Shown here: positions 18,219-27,277 of the stretch, in pieces | How positions within the stretch are numbered: the stretch's first letter is position 1 | How the letters are laid out: the number at the start of each line of letters is the position of its first letter | NCBI RefSeq assembly: GCF_010725885.1 | Contig: NZ_AP022600.1 | Location: 3,906,001-3,970,000, forward strand | DNA from: Mycolicibacterium tokaiense | Lineage (GTDB): Bacteria > Actinomycetota > Actinomycetes > Mycobacteriales > Mycobacteriaceae | Length of the DNA stretch: 64,000 bases | Reading direction: 5' to 3' | Translations under genes and position numbers: made by a program | Notes under the pieces: model-generated | What the model was told of the DNA's origin: nothing | Database searches by the model: none | The model's input: the letters and a program-made list of their open reading frames with translations, nothing else

Positions 18219-19224
18219 TCAACTACGGAAGTCTGAGTCTGTGTTGCAGGTCAAGGATCTCACCAAGACCTTCAAGGTCCCCGGTGCCAAGAACGCGCTG
18301 ACCGCACTCGACGGCATCAACCTCGACCTCGCCCGTGGCGAGACCCTGGGTCTGGTGGGGGAGTCCGGCTGCGGCAAGTCGACCCTGGCGCGCACGCTGA
18401 TGATGCTGGAGCGCCCTGATGCCGGCTCGGTGACCTTCGACGGCATCGATCCGTTCACGCTCAAAGGCAAAGAGCTGCTGTCGTTTCGGCGGCGGGTGCA
18501 GATGGTGTTCCAGGACCCGTACGCATCGCTGAACTCCCGCATGACCGCCGGGGAGATCATTGCCGAACCATGGCGCACCCACAAGGCGCTCTACCCGGGC
18601 CGCAAGGACCGTGAGCTGCGCGTGCGCGGACTGCTCGACATGGTGGGCCTGGGCGCCAAGGCCGTGGACAAGTACCCGCAGGAGTTCTCCGGCGGCCAGC
18701 GTCAGCGCATCGGTATCGCGCGGGCGCTGGCTCTGCGTCCCGACGTCATCATCTGTGACGAGCCGGTGTCGGCGCTGGACCTGTCCGTGCAGGCCCAGGT
18801 GTTGAACCTGCTCAACGATCTGCAGCAGGAGCTGCAGATCTCCTACATCTTCATCAGCCACGACCTGTCGGTGGTGCGCCATGTCGCCGACCGGGTGGCT
18901 GTGATGTACCTGGGCCGCATCGTCGAATCCGGCATCACCGACTCGGTTTTCGACCGTGCCAACCATCCGTACACGGCCGCTCTGATGTCGGCGGCACCCA
19001 AGCTCAACGCCGAGCACCGCACCGAGAAGATCCTGCTCAAGGGCGAGATCCCGTCCCCGTTGAACCCGCCGTCGGGCTGCCGGTTCCGCACCCGCTGCTG
19101 GAAGGCAACCGATGAATGTGCCACCGCCCGACCGCCGTTGGTGCTCGACACGGCAGGCAAGGGACACCGGGCGGAGTGCTTCCATCCGCTGCAGCAGGAG
19201 CAGAGCGCGGCGATTCCGGCGTGA
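18211..19224 (+). CDS. ABC importer ATPase, DppF-type
   Basis: 337 aa. Walker [10 protein letters not shown], signature FSGGQRQR, Walker B VIICDEPVSALD, switch His in FISHDLSVV, and a C-terminal cysteine motif (GCRFRTRCWKATDEC). It is the second ATPase of the heterodimer. It overlaps the upstream ATPase gene by 8 bp and is followed after 3 bp by the TauE-type gene, so the operon probably continues to the IclR regulator and gudD. Confidence 0.93.
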   Translation: MSDQLRKSESVLQVKDLTKTFKVPGAKNALTALDGINLDLARGETLGLVGESGCGKSTLARTLMMLERPDAGSVTFDGIDPFTLKGKELLSFRRRVQMVFQDPYASLNSRMTAGEIIAEPWRTHKALYPGRKDRELRVRGLLDMVGLGAKAVDKYPQEFSGGQRQRIGIARALALRPDVIICDEPVSALDLSVQAQVLNLLNDLQQELQISYIFISHDLSVVRHVADRVAVMYLGRIVESGITDSVFDRANHPYTAALMSAAPKLNAEHRTEKILLKGEIPSPLNPPSGCRFRTRCWKATDECATARPPLVLDTAGKGHRAECFHPLQQEQSAAIPA

Positions 19225-19227
19225 GCG

Positions 19228-19944
19228 ATGACGTGGGCAGGCTTCGCGGTGGTGGCGTTGGCGGTGCTGCTGGCGTCGTGCCTACAGGCCTCGATCGGCT
19301 TCGGGATGGGGATGTTGGCGGCCCCCGTCGTCGCCATCGTGGATCCGTCACTGATTCCGGGCACCTTGATCATGCTGGCGACGCTGGTCACCCTGCTGGT
19401 GTCGCTGCGCGAACGCGAGGCCATCGACCTCAGCGGTGCGAAATGGGCTCTGGTGGGCCGGGTTCCCGGCACCATCGCCGGGGCGCTGCTGCTGGCGGCG
19501 CTTCCGGAGCGGGGGCTCGCCGTGATGCTGGCAGCGGTGGTGCTGCTGGGTGTGGTGCTCACCAGTGCCGGTTGGGTGCCGGCCGCGCGGCCGCGCAACG
19601 TTGTGCTGGCCGGCGCCACGTCGGGGTTGCTGGGCACCGCGACGTCGATCGGTGGACCGCCGATGGCCCTGGTGTGGCAACGCAACAGCGGAGCCCGGCT
19701 GCGTGGCACCATGAGCAGCTTCTTCCTGGTGGGTTCGCTGATGTCGTTGGCAGCGTTGTGGTTCACCGGGGCGGTGACCGGACACACGCTGACAACGTTC
19801 GCCGTGTTCATTCCGGCGGCGGCGCTCGGCTACGTGCTGTCGCGGTACGTCAACCGGCTGCTGGATCCGGTGCGGTTGCGGCGGCTGGCCATCGGGGTGT
19901 CCGCACTGGGTGCCGTTGTCTTGATCACCCAGCAGTTGATATGA
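19228..19944 (+). CDS. TauE/SafE family membrane transporter
   Basis: 238 aa, about seven hydrophobic helices in two repeats, each starting with a small-residue helix (LASCLQASIGFGMGMLAAP and AGATSGLLGTATSIGGPP), the family hallmark. TauE/SafE proteins export sulfite, sulfoacetate or other organic anions. Placed directly after the ABC importer ATPase (3 bp) and before IclR, it may export an anionic by-product of the pathway. Substrate is unknown and direction of transport is inferred from the family. Confidence 0.85.
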   Translation: MTWAGFAVVALAVLLASCLQASIGFGMGMLAAPVVAIVDPSLIPGTLIMLATLVTLLVSLREREAIDLSGAKWALVGRVPGTIAGALLLAALPERGLAVMLAAVVLLGVVLTSAGWVPAARPRNVVLAGATSGLLGTATSIGGPPMALVWQRNSGARLRGTMSSFFLVGSLMSLAALWFTGAVTGHTLTTFAVFIPAAALGYVLSRYVNRLLDPVRLRRLAIGVSALGAVVLITQQLI

Positions 19945-19954
19945 GGGGAGGGCG

Positions 19955-20761
19955 ATGAGCACCGACGCAGGTGATGTCACTGTGCGCAAGGTCAAATCCG
20001 CGGTACGTACCGTCGAACTGCTGGAGTATCTGGCGGGTCGGCAGGACCGGCCGGCCCGGATCCGGGAGATCTGCACCGCACTCGACATGCCCCGCAGCAG
20101 CGCACACGCCCTGCTGCGTACGTTGATGGCGCAGGGCTGGGTGCGCTGCGACGATTCCGGAACGCAGTACGGGATCGGCGTGCGCGCTCTGTTGGTGGGT
20201 ACCAGTTACCTCGACAGCGACCCGTACCTGCCACTGATCACCCCGTTCCTCGATGAGCTGCGGGCCGACCTGGACGAGACCTTCCACCTCGGTCGCTTGG
20301 ACGGCACCGACGTGGTGTACCTGGCCACCCGGGAGTCCAAGCAATACCAGCGCAGTGCCAGCCGGGTGGGTCGCCGGTTGCCCGCCTATGCCACCGCGCT
20401 CGGCAAGGCCCTGTTGGCTGACCGCACCGGCTTCGGGCGAGACGCCCACGTGCCCCGGGCGCTGGAGGCGCTGACGCCGCACACCATCACCGACCAGACC
20501 GTGCTGCACGAGGCACTCGAGGAGATCAGGGTGCGCGGGCATGCGGTCGACAACGAGGAGAACACTCCAGGGGTGCGGTGTTTCGCGGTGACGCTGCGCT
20601 ACTGCCAGCCTTCCCAGGACGCGATCAGCGCGTCCGTGCCAGTCGCACGCCTCACCCCCGAGCGGGAAGCGGAGATCGTGCAGGCCCTGCACACCGTGTG
20701 CGACAAAGTTTCCCGCGTGGTGCGCCCGGTGGCCAATGGTGACAAGTGGTTCGCGTCATGA
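19955..20761 (+). CDS. IclR-type transcriptional regulator
   Basis: 268 aa. N-terminal winged helix-turn-helix (about residues 9-70: [14 protein letters not shown] ... [12 protein letters not shown]) and a C-terminal GAF-like effector domain with the conserved YPARxGKALLA-like segment here read as [14 protein letters not shown] and a late [16 protein letters not shown]. IclR regulators commonly control aromatic and sugar-acid operons by binding a pathway intermediate. It sits between the transporter genes and gudD (17 bp). Confidence 0.9.
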   Translation: MSTDAGDVTVRKVKSAVRTVELLEYLAGRQDRPARIREICTALDMPRSSAHALLRTLMAQGWVRCDDSGTQYGIGVRALLVGTSYLDSDPYLPLITPFLDELRADLDETFHLGRLDGTDVVYLATRESKQYQRSASRVGRRLPAYATALGKALLADRTGFGRDAHVPRALEALTPHTITDQTVLHEALEEIRVRGHAVDNEENTPGVRCFAVTLRYCQPSQDAISASVPVARLTPEREAEIVQALHTVCDKVSRVVRPVANGDKWFAS

Positions 20762-20778
20762 CACAGCAAGGAGCCGAG

Positions 20779-22113
20779 ATGACATCCCCGCAACGTACCC
20801 CCGTGGTCACCGAGATGGCCGTCGTCCCAATCGCCGGGCACGACAGCATGCTGCTCAACCTCAGCGGCGCCCATGCGCCCTTTTTCACCCGCAATCTGGT
20901 GCTCCTCACCGATTCCGATGGTCGCACCGGCGTCGGTGAGGTTCCCGGCGGTGAGCCGATCCGACGCACCCTCGAGGACGCCCGCGCACTGGTGATCGGT
21001 CGCGGCATCGGGGACTACCACGCGGTCCTGGCCGCCGTCGGGGCGGCATTCTCGTCGCGGGACGCCGGCGGCCGCGGTGCGCAGACCTTCGATCTGCGGG
21101 TGACGGTGCACGCGGTGACCGCAGTCGAGTCGGCGATGCTGGATCTGCTCGGTCAGTATCTGGAGGTCCCGGTCGCGGCGCTGTTGGGGGACGGTGTGCA
21201 GCGCACCAAGGTGCAGGCGCTCGGATACCTGTTCTTCATCGGCGACCGCACCAAGACCGACCTGGCCTACCTGTCCGACGAGACTGCCACCGACCCGTGG
21301 CTGCGGGTCCGGCACGAGGAGGCACTGACTCCCGAGTCCGTCGTCCGGCTCGCCGAAGCCGCCTGGCAGCGTTACGGTTTCGCGGACTTCAAACTCAAGG
21401 GTGGTGTGCTCCCCGCTGCAGAGGAAGCGGCCGCCGTGACCGCGCTGGCCGAGCGATTCCCCGATGCGCGCATCACGCTGGATCCCAACGGAGGCTGGCT
21501 GCTCGACGACGCCATCCGCACGTGCCGCGGGCTGTGTGACGTGCTGGCCTACGCCGAGGACCCGGTGGGGCCGGAGGGCGAGTTCTCCGGACGTGAGGTG
21601 ATGGCGGAGTTCAAGCGCGCCACCGGCTTGCCGACCGCCACCAACATGATCGCGACCGATTGGCGTGAGATGGGACATGCGATTCGTGCCGGCGCGGTGG
21701 ACATCCCGTTGGCCGACCCGCATTTCTGGACCATGAACGGCTCGGTGCGGGTGGCGCAGCTCTGCGATGCCTGGGGTCTGAGATGGGGATCGCACTCCAA
21801 CAACCACTTCGACGTGTCGCTCGCGATGTTCACCCATGTGGCGGCCGCAGCGCCGGGCGACATCACCGCCATCGACACCCACTGGATCTGGCAGGACGGT
21901 CAGCGGATCACCCAGGAGCCGTATTCGATCGTCGACGGGTACTTGACGGTTCCTGATCGCCCGGGCCTCGGTGTCGATCTGGATATGGAGGCCGTGGCGG
22001 CCGCTCACGAGCTCTACCAGAAGGAGGGCCTCGGCGGCCGCGACGATGCGATCGCCATGCAGTACCTGGTTCCGGGGTGGACGTTCGACAGCAAGCGGCC
22101 GGCGCTGGCATGA
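20779..22113 (+). CDS. gudD: Glucarate dehydratase
   Basis: 444 aa from ATG 20779 with AAGGAG 5 bp upstream (20768-20773); the alternative ATG at 20758 overlaps the IclR stop. It is very close to E. coli GudD (446 aa): [20 protein letters not shown] at the N-terminus, KLKGG, LDPNGGW, AEDPVGP, TNMIATD, and the catalytic His in [14 protein letters not shown]. It dehydrates D-glucarate (and L-idarate) to 5-keto-4-deoxyglucarate, the substrate of KdgD. It overlaps the next gene by 4 bp (ATGA). Confidence 0.96.
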   Translation: MTSPQRTPVVTEMAVVPIAGHDSMLLNLSGAHAPFFTRNLVLLTDSDGRTGVGEVPGGEPIRRTLEDARALVIGRGIGDYHAVLAAVGAAFSSRDAGGRGAQTFDLRVTVHAVTAVESAMLDLLGQYLEVPVAALLGDGVQRTKVQALGYLFFIGDRTKTDLAYLSDETATDPWLRVRHEEALTPESVVRLAEAAWQRYGFADFKLKGGVLPAAEEAAAVTALAERFPDARITLDPNGGWLLDDAIRTCRGLCDVLAYAEDPVGPEGEFSGREVMAEFKRATGLPTATNMIATDWREMGHAIRAGAVDIPLADPHFWTMNGSVRVAQLCDAWGLRWGSHSNNHFDVSLAMFTHVAAAAPGDITAIDTHWIWQDGQRITQEPYSIVDGYLTVPDRPGLGVDLDMEAVAAAHELYQKEGLGGRDDAIAMQYLVPGWTFDSKRPALA

Positions 22114-23090
22114 AGGTTCTGGTGAACGATGTCAATCTGGTGCCTCACCGGGAGCGCTTCGAGGCCGGACTTGCGCCGTCGGTCGAGGTGGTGTGGCGGC
22201 CCGGGGCCGGTGCCCGAGAGCTGGCCGACGACCTCCGGGACAGTGAGGTGTTCGTGGGCAGCCGGTTCGGCGCCGAACATGCCGCTGCTGCCGAGAAGCT
22301 CGCGCTGATACACGTCGCCGGTGCAGGCACCGACAAGATCGACTTCGCTTCCCTGGCGCCGGGTGTTCTGGTGGCCAACACTTTTCACCACGAGGCGTCA
22401 ATTGCCGAGTACGTCGCGGCGATGGCGGTGCTGCTGCGCCGCGATTTCCTGACCCAGGATCGTGCGCTGCGGGACGGCCGGTGGGCCACATCGGTGTATG
22501 ACCGTGAGATTCCGCAGTCGCCGACGGTGCGCGGTGCGCGGGTCGGGTTCGTCGGCTTCGGGCACATCGGCCAGCAGGCCTGGAAGCTGTTCCAGGCGTT
22601 CGGCTCGACCGGCGTGGCGGTGACGGGTTCCGGCCGGGTGGACGCGGGGGAGTACGGGCTGCAGTGGGCGGCAGACACCACGTCGCTCGATGTGCTGATG
22701 CGCGAGAGCGACATCGTGGTGGTGTCTGCGCCGCTGACCGAGGACACCACCGGCATGATCGGTGGTGCGCAGCTGCGTGCGCTCGGCCCTCGCGGTGTGC
22801 TGATCAACGTCGGGCGTGGGCCGTTGGTGGTGGAGCAGGACCTGTTCGAGGCCCTGCGTGATGGTGTGATCGCGGCGGCGGCCATTGACGTCTGGTACAG
22901 CTACCCGGGACTCGACGGCCGGGGCGCGCCGAGCACCGTGCCGTTCGCCGAGCTGCCCAACATTGTGATGACGCCCCATTCGTCCGGTGTCACCCGCGAC
23001 ACCTTCCAAGGCCGCGTCGACGACGTCGTCGCCAACATCGTGAGGCTGGACCGCGGCGAGCCGCTGCGAAATGTGGTGAACAGGCCTTAA
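22110..23090 (+). CDS. D-isomer-specific 2-hydroxyacid dehydrogenase
   Basis: 326 aa from ATG 22110, inside the gudD stop (ATGA overlap). Rossmann motif [12 protein letters not shown], catalytic Arg in [10 protein letters not shown] and catalytic His in MTPHSSGVT. It differs from the 12311 paralogue in most positions. Coupled to gudD, it may reduce or oxidise an acid-sugar-derived 2-keto or 2-hydroxy acid, or interconvert substrates before dehydration. It closes the sugar-acid island and meets the DUF222 gene tail-to-tail with a 4-bp overlap. Confidence 0.88.
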   Translation: MKVLVNDVNLVPHRERFEAGLAPSVEVVWRPGAGARELADDLRDSEVFVGSRFGAEHAAAAEKLALIHVAGAGTDKIDFASLAPGVLVANTFHHEASIAEYVAAMAVLLRRDFLTQDRALRDGRWATSVYDREIPQSPTVRGARVGFVGFGHIGQQAWKLFQAFGSTGVAVTGSGRVDAGEYGLQWAADTTSLDVLMRESDIVVVSAPLTEDTTGMIGGAQLRALGPRGVLINVGRGPLVVEQDLFEALRDGVIAAAAIDVWYSYPGLDGRGAPSTVPFAELPNIVMTPHSSGVTRDTFQGRVDDVVANIVRLDRGEPLRNVVNRP

Positions 23091-24811
23091 AACGGTGGTG
23101 GTCTGTTCCATTCGGCGACGTGGGTGTCGTTGAGTTTGCGCTCGGACCGGATGCGGTAGGCGCGTTGTCGGGCGTGGTTGCGTTTTCGGTGTGTGGGGAT
23201 GTGGTTGATTTTGCCGGGCGGGGTGGGTGTCGGCGGCGGGGTGGTGATCGGGGCTGAGGTGGTGTTGATGGTGGGGAAGTAGAGGCGGCTGGCGGGTTTG
23301 CTGGTGTAGGTCTGTCCGGTGGGGGTGGTGATGGTGATGGTGCCGTCGGGGGCTTGGCTGTCGGTCCAGCCGGTCCAGAAGGTTTTGCCGAAATGGTGCA
23401 GTTTGCAGTACATCTTGCCGCCGGAGGCGTGGGTTTTGCCGGCCGGCCAGGGGGTGGTGTGATCCCATTCGCAGAACTGGGCCGGGCGGTCGCAATTCGG
23501 GAACCGACACGTCAGATCGCGGGCGGTGGTCCACTCCTGCAGGGCTGTTGACGGGCGGTACCGCTGTTCGGGGTCCGTTCCCGGTGCGGTGAGGTGGCGG
23601 ACTGGTGCGCCGCGGGCGATGAGCGCGGCGATCAGCGGCGCCGGCATCGCGCCGAAGCCCACCAGGATGCCCGGCGGCGGATTGGGTGCGCAGGGTGCTG
23701 GCACGGCATCGTCGGCCTCGACAGGTGCATCCTGTTCCGCGACGGGAGCGTCGTGTTCTGGTGTGGCCTTGCCGGCCTCCCCGTCCACCTCGGGCTCGGG
23801 CCCGGTCTCGGTGGGCGAAGCCTGGTCCACGCCGGGCGCTTCGTGTTCTTCTGCGCGCCGGCATTCGGCAGCCGGGCCGTCGTGGGAGGCCTGGTTCTCG
23901 CGGGCGGGTTCGGGTTCGCCGTCGAGGGGGACGCGGGTGCCGTCGGGGTAGACCAGGGTGATGTCAGTGTGCGGCTGCCGCGGGTCTGGCGGCAGCGGTG
24001 TGTCGCCGTCCATCAGTGGATCGGGCTGTGCGTCGAGGGTGGCCGCTTCGGTGTAGATGTGCACCACCACCTGCGAGGCCCGTCCATCATCGTCGGCGGC
24101 GGCGGGGCAGTCCGGGTTCCCGCACTGACACGCCAGGTGGAAGAACCCGGCTCCCAGCGCCCCGTGGGCATCAGCGCGGCGCTGATTCAGGGTGCGGGGG
24201 TCGTCTGTGCAGACCCCTTTGGCCATCGCGGTGATCCGCTGCCAATACAGAGCGGCATCGGCACCGGTGAGGCGCAGCAGGACCTCGGTGACCCCGTCTT
24301 TGGTTTCCAGGATCTCCACACCGCGGTCGCGGACCCGCACCCGGACCTGCCGCACCGCCGCCGGGTCGTACCGATTCACCCAGACGTCGATGGCGTTGTC
24401 GAGTTTCTTGACCGATAGGGCACCCCAGGTGGTGGCGGCCTCGGCGAGGTGGGTTTCGACGACGGCGAGTACGTCGGGGTCGATGATGTTGGTGGTGCGG
24501 TGCACGATGCGTCGGGCGATGTATTCCGAGATCTGCCCGCCCAACAACAACTCAGCGATCTTGGGCAACCGGGTGGCCAGCGCGAGGCCGATTTCCATGT
24601 CGTTGGAGGCGCGGCCGTGGCTGGTGTCGCTGGCCAACGAGATCTCCGCGGCGGCGGACTTCCAGGCGGCTTCGGTGTCCTCGACGGTGTCGTAGTCGTC
24701 GGTGTAGGTGCGGCTGGTCTTCTCCGCGATGAACAACAACCGGTGGGCGGCGACGGTGGCGGCCAGGGCGGTGTAGGTGGTGATCGCATCGTCGAGTTGC
24801 ACGTCGGTCAT
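23087..24811 (-). CDS. 13E12 repeat family protein: DUF222 plus HNH endonuclease, promoter separated by an IS
   Basis: 574 aa from ATG 24811. DUF222 region at about 20-330, a long acidic Glu/Ala/Pro linker, then a C-terminal HNH motif (CRFPNCDRPAQFCEWDHTTPW, LHHFGKTFWTGW). The copy at 1534 shares the architecture. The 8-bp target duplication of an IS256-type element begins 2 bp upstream of this ATG. Rejoining the sequence across the element restores 13 further in-frame codons and a leaderless-type promoter (TATCGT then ATG at 26349). The present gene is therefore probably silent or weakly expressed, with an altered N-terminus. Confidence 0.85.
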   Translation of the reverse strand: MTDVQLDDAITTYTALAATVAAHRLLFIAEKTSRTYTDDYDTVEDTEAAWKSAAAEISLASDTSHGRASNDMEIGLALATRLPKIAELLLGGQISEYIARRIVHRTTNIIDPDVLAVVETHLAEAATTWGALSVKKLDNAIDVWVNRYDPAAVRQVRVRVRDRGVEILETKDGVTEVLLRLTGADAALYWQRITAMAKGVCTDDPRTLNQRRADAHGALGAGFFHLACQCGNPDCPAAADDDGRASQVVVHIYTEAATLDAQPDPLMDGDTPLPPDPRQPHTDITLVYPDGTRVPLDGEPEPARENQASHDGPAAECRRAEEHEAPGVDQASPTETGPEPEVDGEAGKATPEHDAPVAEQDAPVEADDAVPAPCAPNPPPGILVGFGAMPAPLIAALIARGAPVRHLTAPGTDPEQRYRPSTALQEWTTARDLTCRFPNCDRPAQFCEWDHTTPWPAGKTHASGGKMYCKLHHFGKTFWTGWTDSQAPDGTITITTPTGQTYTSKPASRLYFPTINTTSAPITTPPPTPTPPGKINHIPTHRKRNHARQRAYRIRSERKLNDTHVAEWNRPPPF

Positions 24812-24812
24812 C

Positions 24813-24820
24813 TGCGACCG
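24813..24820. repeat. Target-site duplication, left copy
   Basis: TGCGACCG, repeated exactly at 26312-26319 on the other side of the IS. The preceding C is also shared (24812 and 26311), so a 9-bp duplication is possible. Eight to nine bases is normal for IS256-family insertion. Confidence 0.9.
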
Positions 24821-26311
24821 GAGCTTGTCAAGACTTTTGTGTATGAGCCGCGTTGGTTAGTACGCTGGTTAGTAAATGTATGGCTCTAGTCGGTCTGGGT
24901 AGGCCAGGACCAGGGCGCCTAGTGCGTGCTTCCACCCAGTGACGATGGCGCCTTCGACGAGACGGTTACTTTGCTTGTACCGCTGGGGCGTCGTTCGGTC
25001 GCGGTGACGAACGCGTTCTCGGGAGCGTTTGTCTTCGATATCGCAGATCGCAAGCCACAAAGCTTCACTGCCGCTTGATCATTCGGGAAATGACCACGAT
25101 TCTTGATGATTTTGCGGAGTTGATAGTTCAGCGACTCGATGGCGTTGGTGGTGTAGATAATTTTGCGGACGGCCGGCGGGAACGACAGAAACGGAATGAA
25201 GCGGTCCCAGGCTGCCTCCCAGGCTCGAACCGTAGTCGGGTACTTCTTCCCCCAAGCGGACGCGGCGAACTCGTGCAGAGCGATTTCCGCGGCATCGATG
25301 GTGGGTGCGGTGTAAATGAGGCGCAACGCAGAGGCCACCTGTTTGCGATCGCCGTAGGCAACAAAACGCATCGATGACCGAAGGAGATGCACCGTGCATG
25401 TTTGCACGATGGTCTGCGGCCACGTCGCGGCAATCGCGTCGCCGAAGCCGGTTAGCCCATCCACACAGGCGATGAGCACGTCCTTAACGCCACGATTGGC
25501 CAGCTCAGCGCACACTCCAGCCCAGAATTTCGCTCCTCGGTGGGCTGGACCCAAATCCCCAGCACGTGGCGGATCCCGTCCATATCGACTCCGACAGCGA
25601 TGTGAGCGGACTTGTTTCGGACCTGATGACCGTCGCGGATCTTGATCACCAGAGCGTCCAGATAGACGATCGGATACATCGGATCCAGCGGCCTGCGCTG
25701 CCACTCCAGGACCTCTTCGAGCACCGCGTCGGTGATCTTGCTGATCGTCTCCCGCGAGATCTCGGTGCCGATCGTGGTGGCCAGGTGATGCTCGATGTCG
25801 CGGACGGTCATCCCGCCGGCATAGAGGCTGATGATCATCGAATCCAGTCCACCGATGCGCCGCGAGCCCTTCGGAACCAGCATCGGAATGAAGCTGCCGT
25901 CACGGTCACGTGGAATGGCCAGGGTGACGTCGCCGACCTCGCTAGAGACTGTCTTGGCGCTGAAACCGTTGCGGGCGTTGGGAAGTACCCGCCCAGCGGG
26001 ATCGCCCTTGTCGTAGCCGAGATGGCCGGTCAGCTCCGTCTGCAGGCCGCGCTCCAGGACCGCCTTGACCATCTCCTGCAGAAAGCCACCTTCGCCAGTC
26101 AACTGCAGCTCACCCGCGTCGATCTTGGCCAGCACGTCGTCGAAACCGCCCGAGGCCTTCAACGCCTCGAACGCCTGCCGGCCTGACTCCAGCCGGTCTA
26201 CTTCCTCGCCGTTATCGCCGTCACCGGCCTGACTGTCCTGCCGAACAACCATGGACATCATCGTGCTCCATCTGGCTCATGCAGCTCCTACACAAACCAT
26301 CTGACACGCCC
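24821..26311 (-). mobile_element. IS256-family insertion sequence, about 1.49 kb, full length with decayed transposase
   Basis: Terminal inverted repeats match at 19 of 27 positions: left end 24821-24847 (GAGCTTGTCA ... GTGTATGAG) and right end 26311-26285 read on the minus strand (GGGCGTGTCA ... GTGTAGGAG). An 8-bp duplication flanks the element. The only gene is a Mutator-type transposase on the minus strand, frameshifted twice. The intact duplication shows insertion in place rather than rearrangement afterwards. It landed at the 5' end of the DUF222 gene. Confidence 0.92.
24869..26261 (-). pseudogene. IS256-family (Mutator) transposase with two frameshifts
   Basis: The conceptual protein would be about 460 aa. 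The three catalytic acids sit in YLDALVIKIRD, CVDGLTGF and TTNAIESLN, and all survive. Two single-base deletions break the frame. One is near 25535, where WVQPTEG is expected but one G is missing from the GGG run. The other is near 25061, where AAVKL should continue into WLAICDIEDKR. Each fragment continues in the next frame with normal family sequence, so the lesions are small and recent, or sequencing errors in short runs. As it stands the transposase is inactive. Confidence 0.88.
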
Positions 26312-26319
26312 TGCGACCG
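26312..26319. repeat. Target-site duplication, right copy
   Basis: TGCGACCG, identical to 24813-24820. Just beyond it, minus-strand 26361-26347 carries TATCGT and an ATG that were the original promoter and start region of the DUF222 gene. Confidence 0.9.
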
Positions 26320-26425
26320 CGCTGCGCAATCGGGCAACCCTGCGAACATGACCCCACGATATAGACCGGGTCCGACAAAACGTGCCCGCCGAAAACAGCA
26401 GTGACAGATGAGTTTTGCACGAACA

Positions 26426-26484
26426 TCGAGTGTGGACTTGATCCCCGTCACGCCGCTGCAAACGGGTCTCAACTCCACACTCGA
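26426..26484. repeat. Long inverted repeat (16-bp arms, one mismatch)
   Basis: Arm 26426-26441 (TCGAGTGTGGACTTGA) pairs with 26469-26484 with one C-C mismatch. The loop holds a further 5-bp helix (CCCGT/ACGGG). It lies in the non-coding interval 26320-26693 between the IS scar and a pseudogene. It could be a structured RNA, a bidirectional terminator or a small palindromic repeat. Confidence 0.7.
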
Positions 26485-26536
26485 GCAACCGACACCCGCA
26501 CCGCCCTGCAGAAGTGGCAGAGCGGAATTCACCCGT

Positions 26537-26597
26537 GCCGAGCGTGCGCACACTGCACACAAACCACGGCGCCCCCGTACAAACACGCACGCTCGGC
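26537..26597. repeat. Second inverted repeat (12-bp perfect arms)
   Basis: GCCGAGCGTGCG (26537-26548) pairs perfectly with 26586-26597 across a 37-nt loop. From memory, GC-rich palindromes around CGAGCGTGCG recur in mycobacterial genomes, so this may be one copy of a dispersed repeat. That is unverified. Confidence 0.65.
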
Positions 26598-26693
26598 GGT
26601 AGAGGTGGGGGGGTGAGTGCGGACTGGGTCCACGCCTGCGGTCGTTCTCACCGGGCCCGGGGTAGCTTCGGTGTCACTGATCGGGAGGGCGCC

Positions 26694-27252
26694 GTGGGAA
26701 CCACAATGGAAATGGCGTGCGATGAGCGCCGGGAGTTCGCCGATTTTCTCGCGGGCCTCGCACCTGAGCAGTGGAACGTACGCAGCCTGTGCAGCCGGTG
26801 GCGTGTGCGCGACGTCGTCGCGCACACCATCGGCTACGACGAACTCAGCGCCGCCGATCTGGCTGCTCGCTTCGTACGCGGTAGGTTCCTCGTCAATCGA
26901 ATCAATGCGATCAGGACAGGCGAGCTGGCTGCCCATCCGCCCGAAGAACTGGTCCAGATGGTCCGGGACCATATTCGTCCGCGCGGGTTGACGGCAGCAT
27001 TCGGCGGCATGATCGCGCTGGTGGATGGCACGATCCATCAGCAGGACATTCGGCGGCCGTTGAACATGCCGCGCACCATTCCGGCATGCACGGGGAGTCA
27101 GGCTCGTTGCCACCGACTTCGAGTGGTCACATGGAAATGGGCCGGAAGTTCATGGGGCCGGAGAAGCGCTTCTGATGGCGATGGCCGGCCGCAGTGACGC
27201 ACTCCGACAACTCGATGGATCCGGTAAAAGCCTTTTTGCGCAACACATCTGA
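26694..27252 (+). pseudogene. Maleylpyruvate isomerase-like (TIGR03083/DinB-like) protein, internally deleted
   Basis: From GTG 26694 (GGGAGGG upstream) the frame encodes an N-terminal metal-binding helical-bundle domain typical of mycothiol-dependent maleylpyruvate isomerase relatives: ERREFADFLAGL, VRDVVAHTIGYDE and the HQQDIRRPL motif. After IPA (about 27087) the frame turns to nonsense. The conserved C-terminus (ARGVRLVATDFEWSHGNGPE, then GEALLMAMAGR) resumes in another frame at 27088 and stops at 27252. About 20-25 residues expected between them are absent. A single out-of-frame deletion explains both. Not expected to be functional. Confidence 0.75.
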
Positions 27253-27277
27253 CGCACACAACCCCACGCTCGGTACC

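Noticed and set aside
24826..24831. Outward-facing TTGACA at the IS left end that might drive the DUF222 gene through a hybrid promoter.
   Set aside because: No TANNNT follows at 16-19 bp; the spacing would put the -10 inside the coding region.
26340..26450. Possible SOS box upstream of the second DUF222 gene (GTTCG and CGAAC half-sites).
   Set aside because: Only isolated half-sites; no TCGAAC-N4-GTTCGA arrangement.
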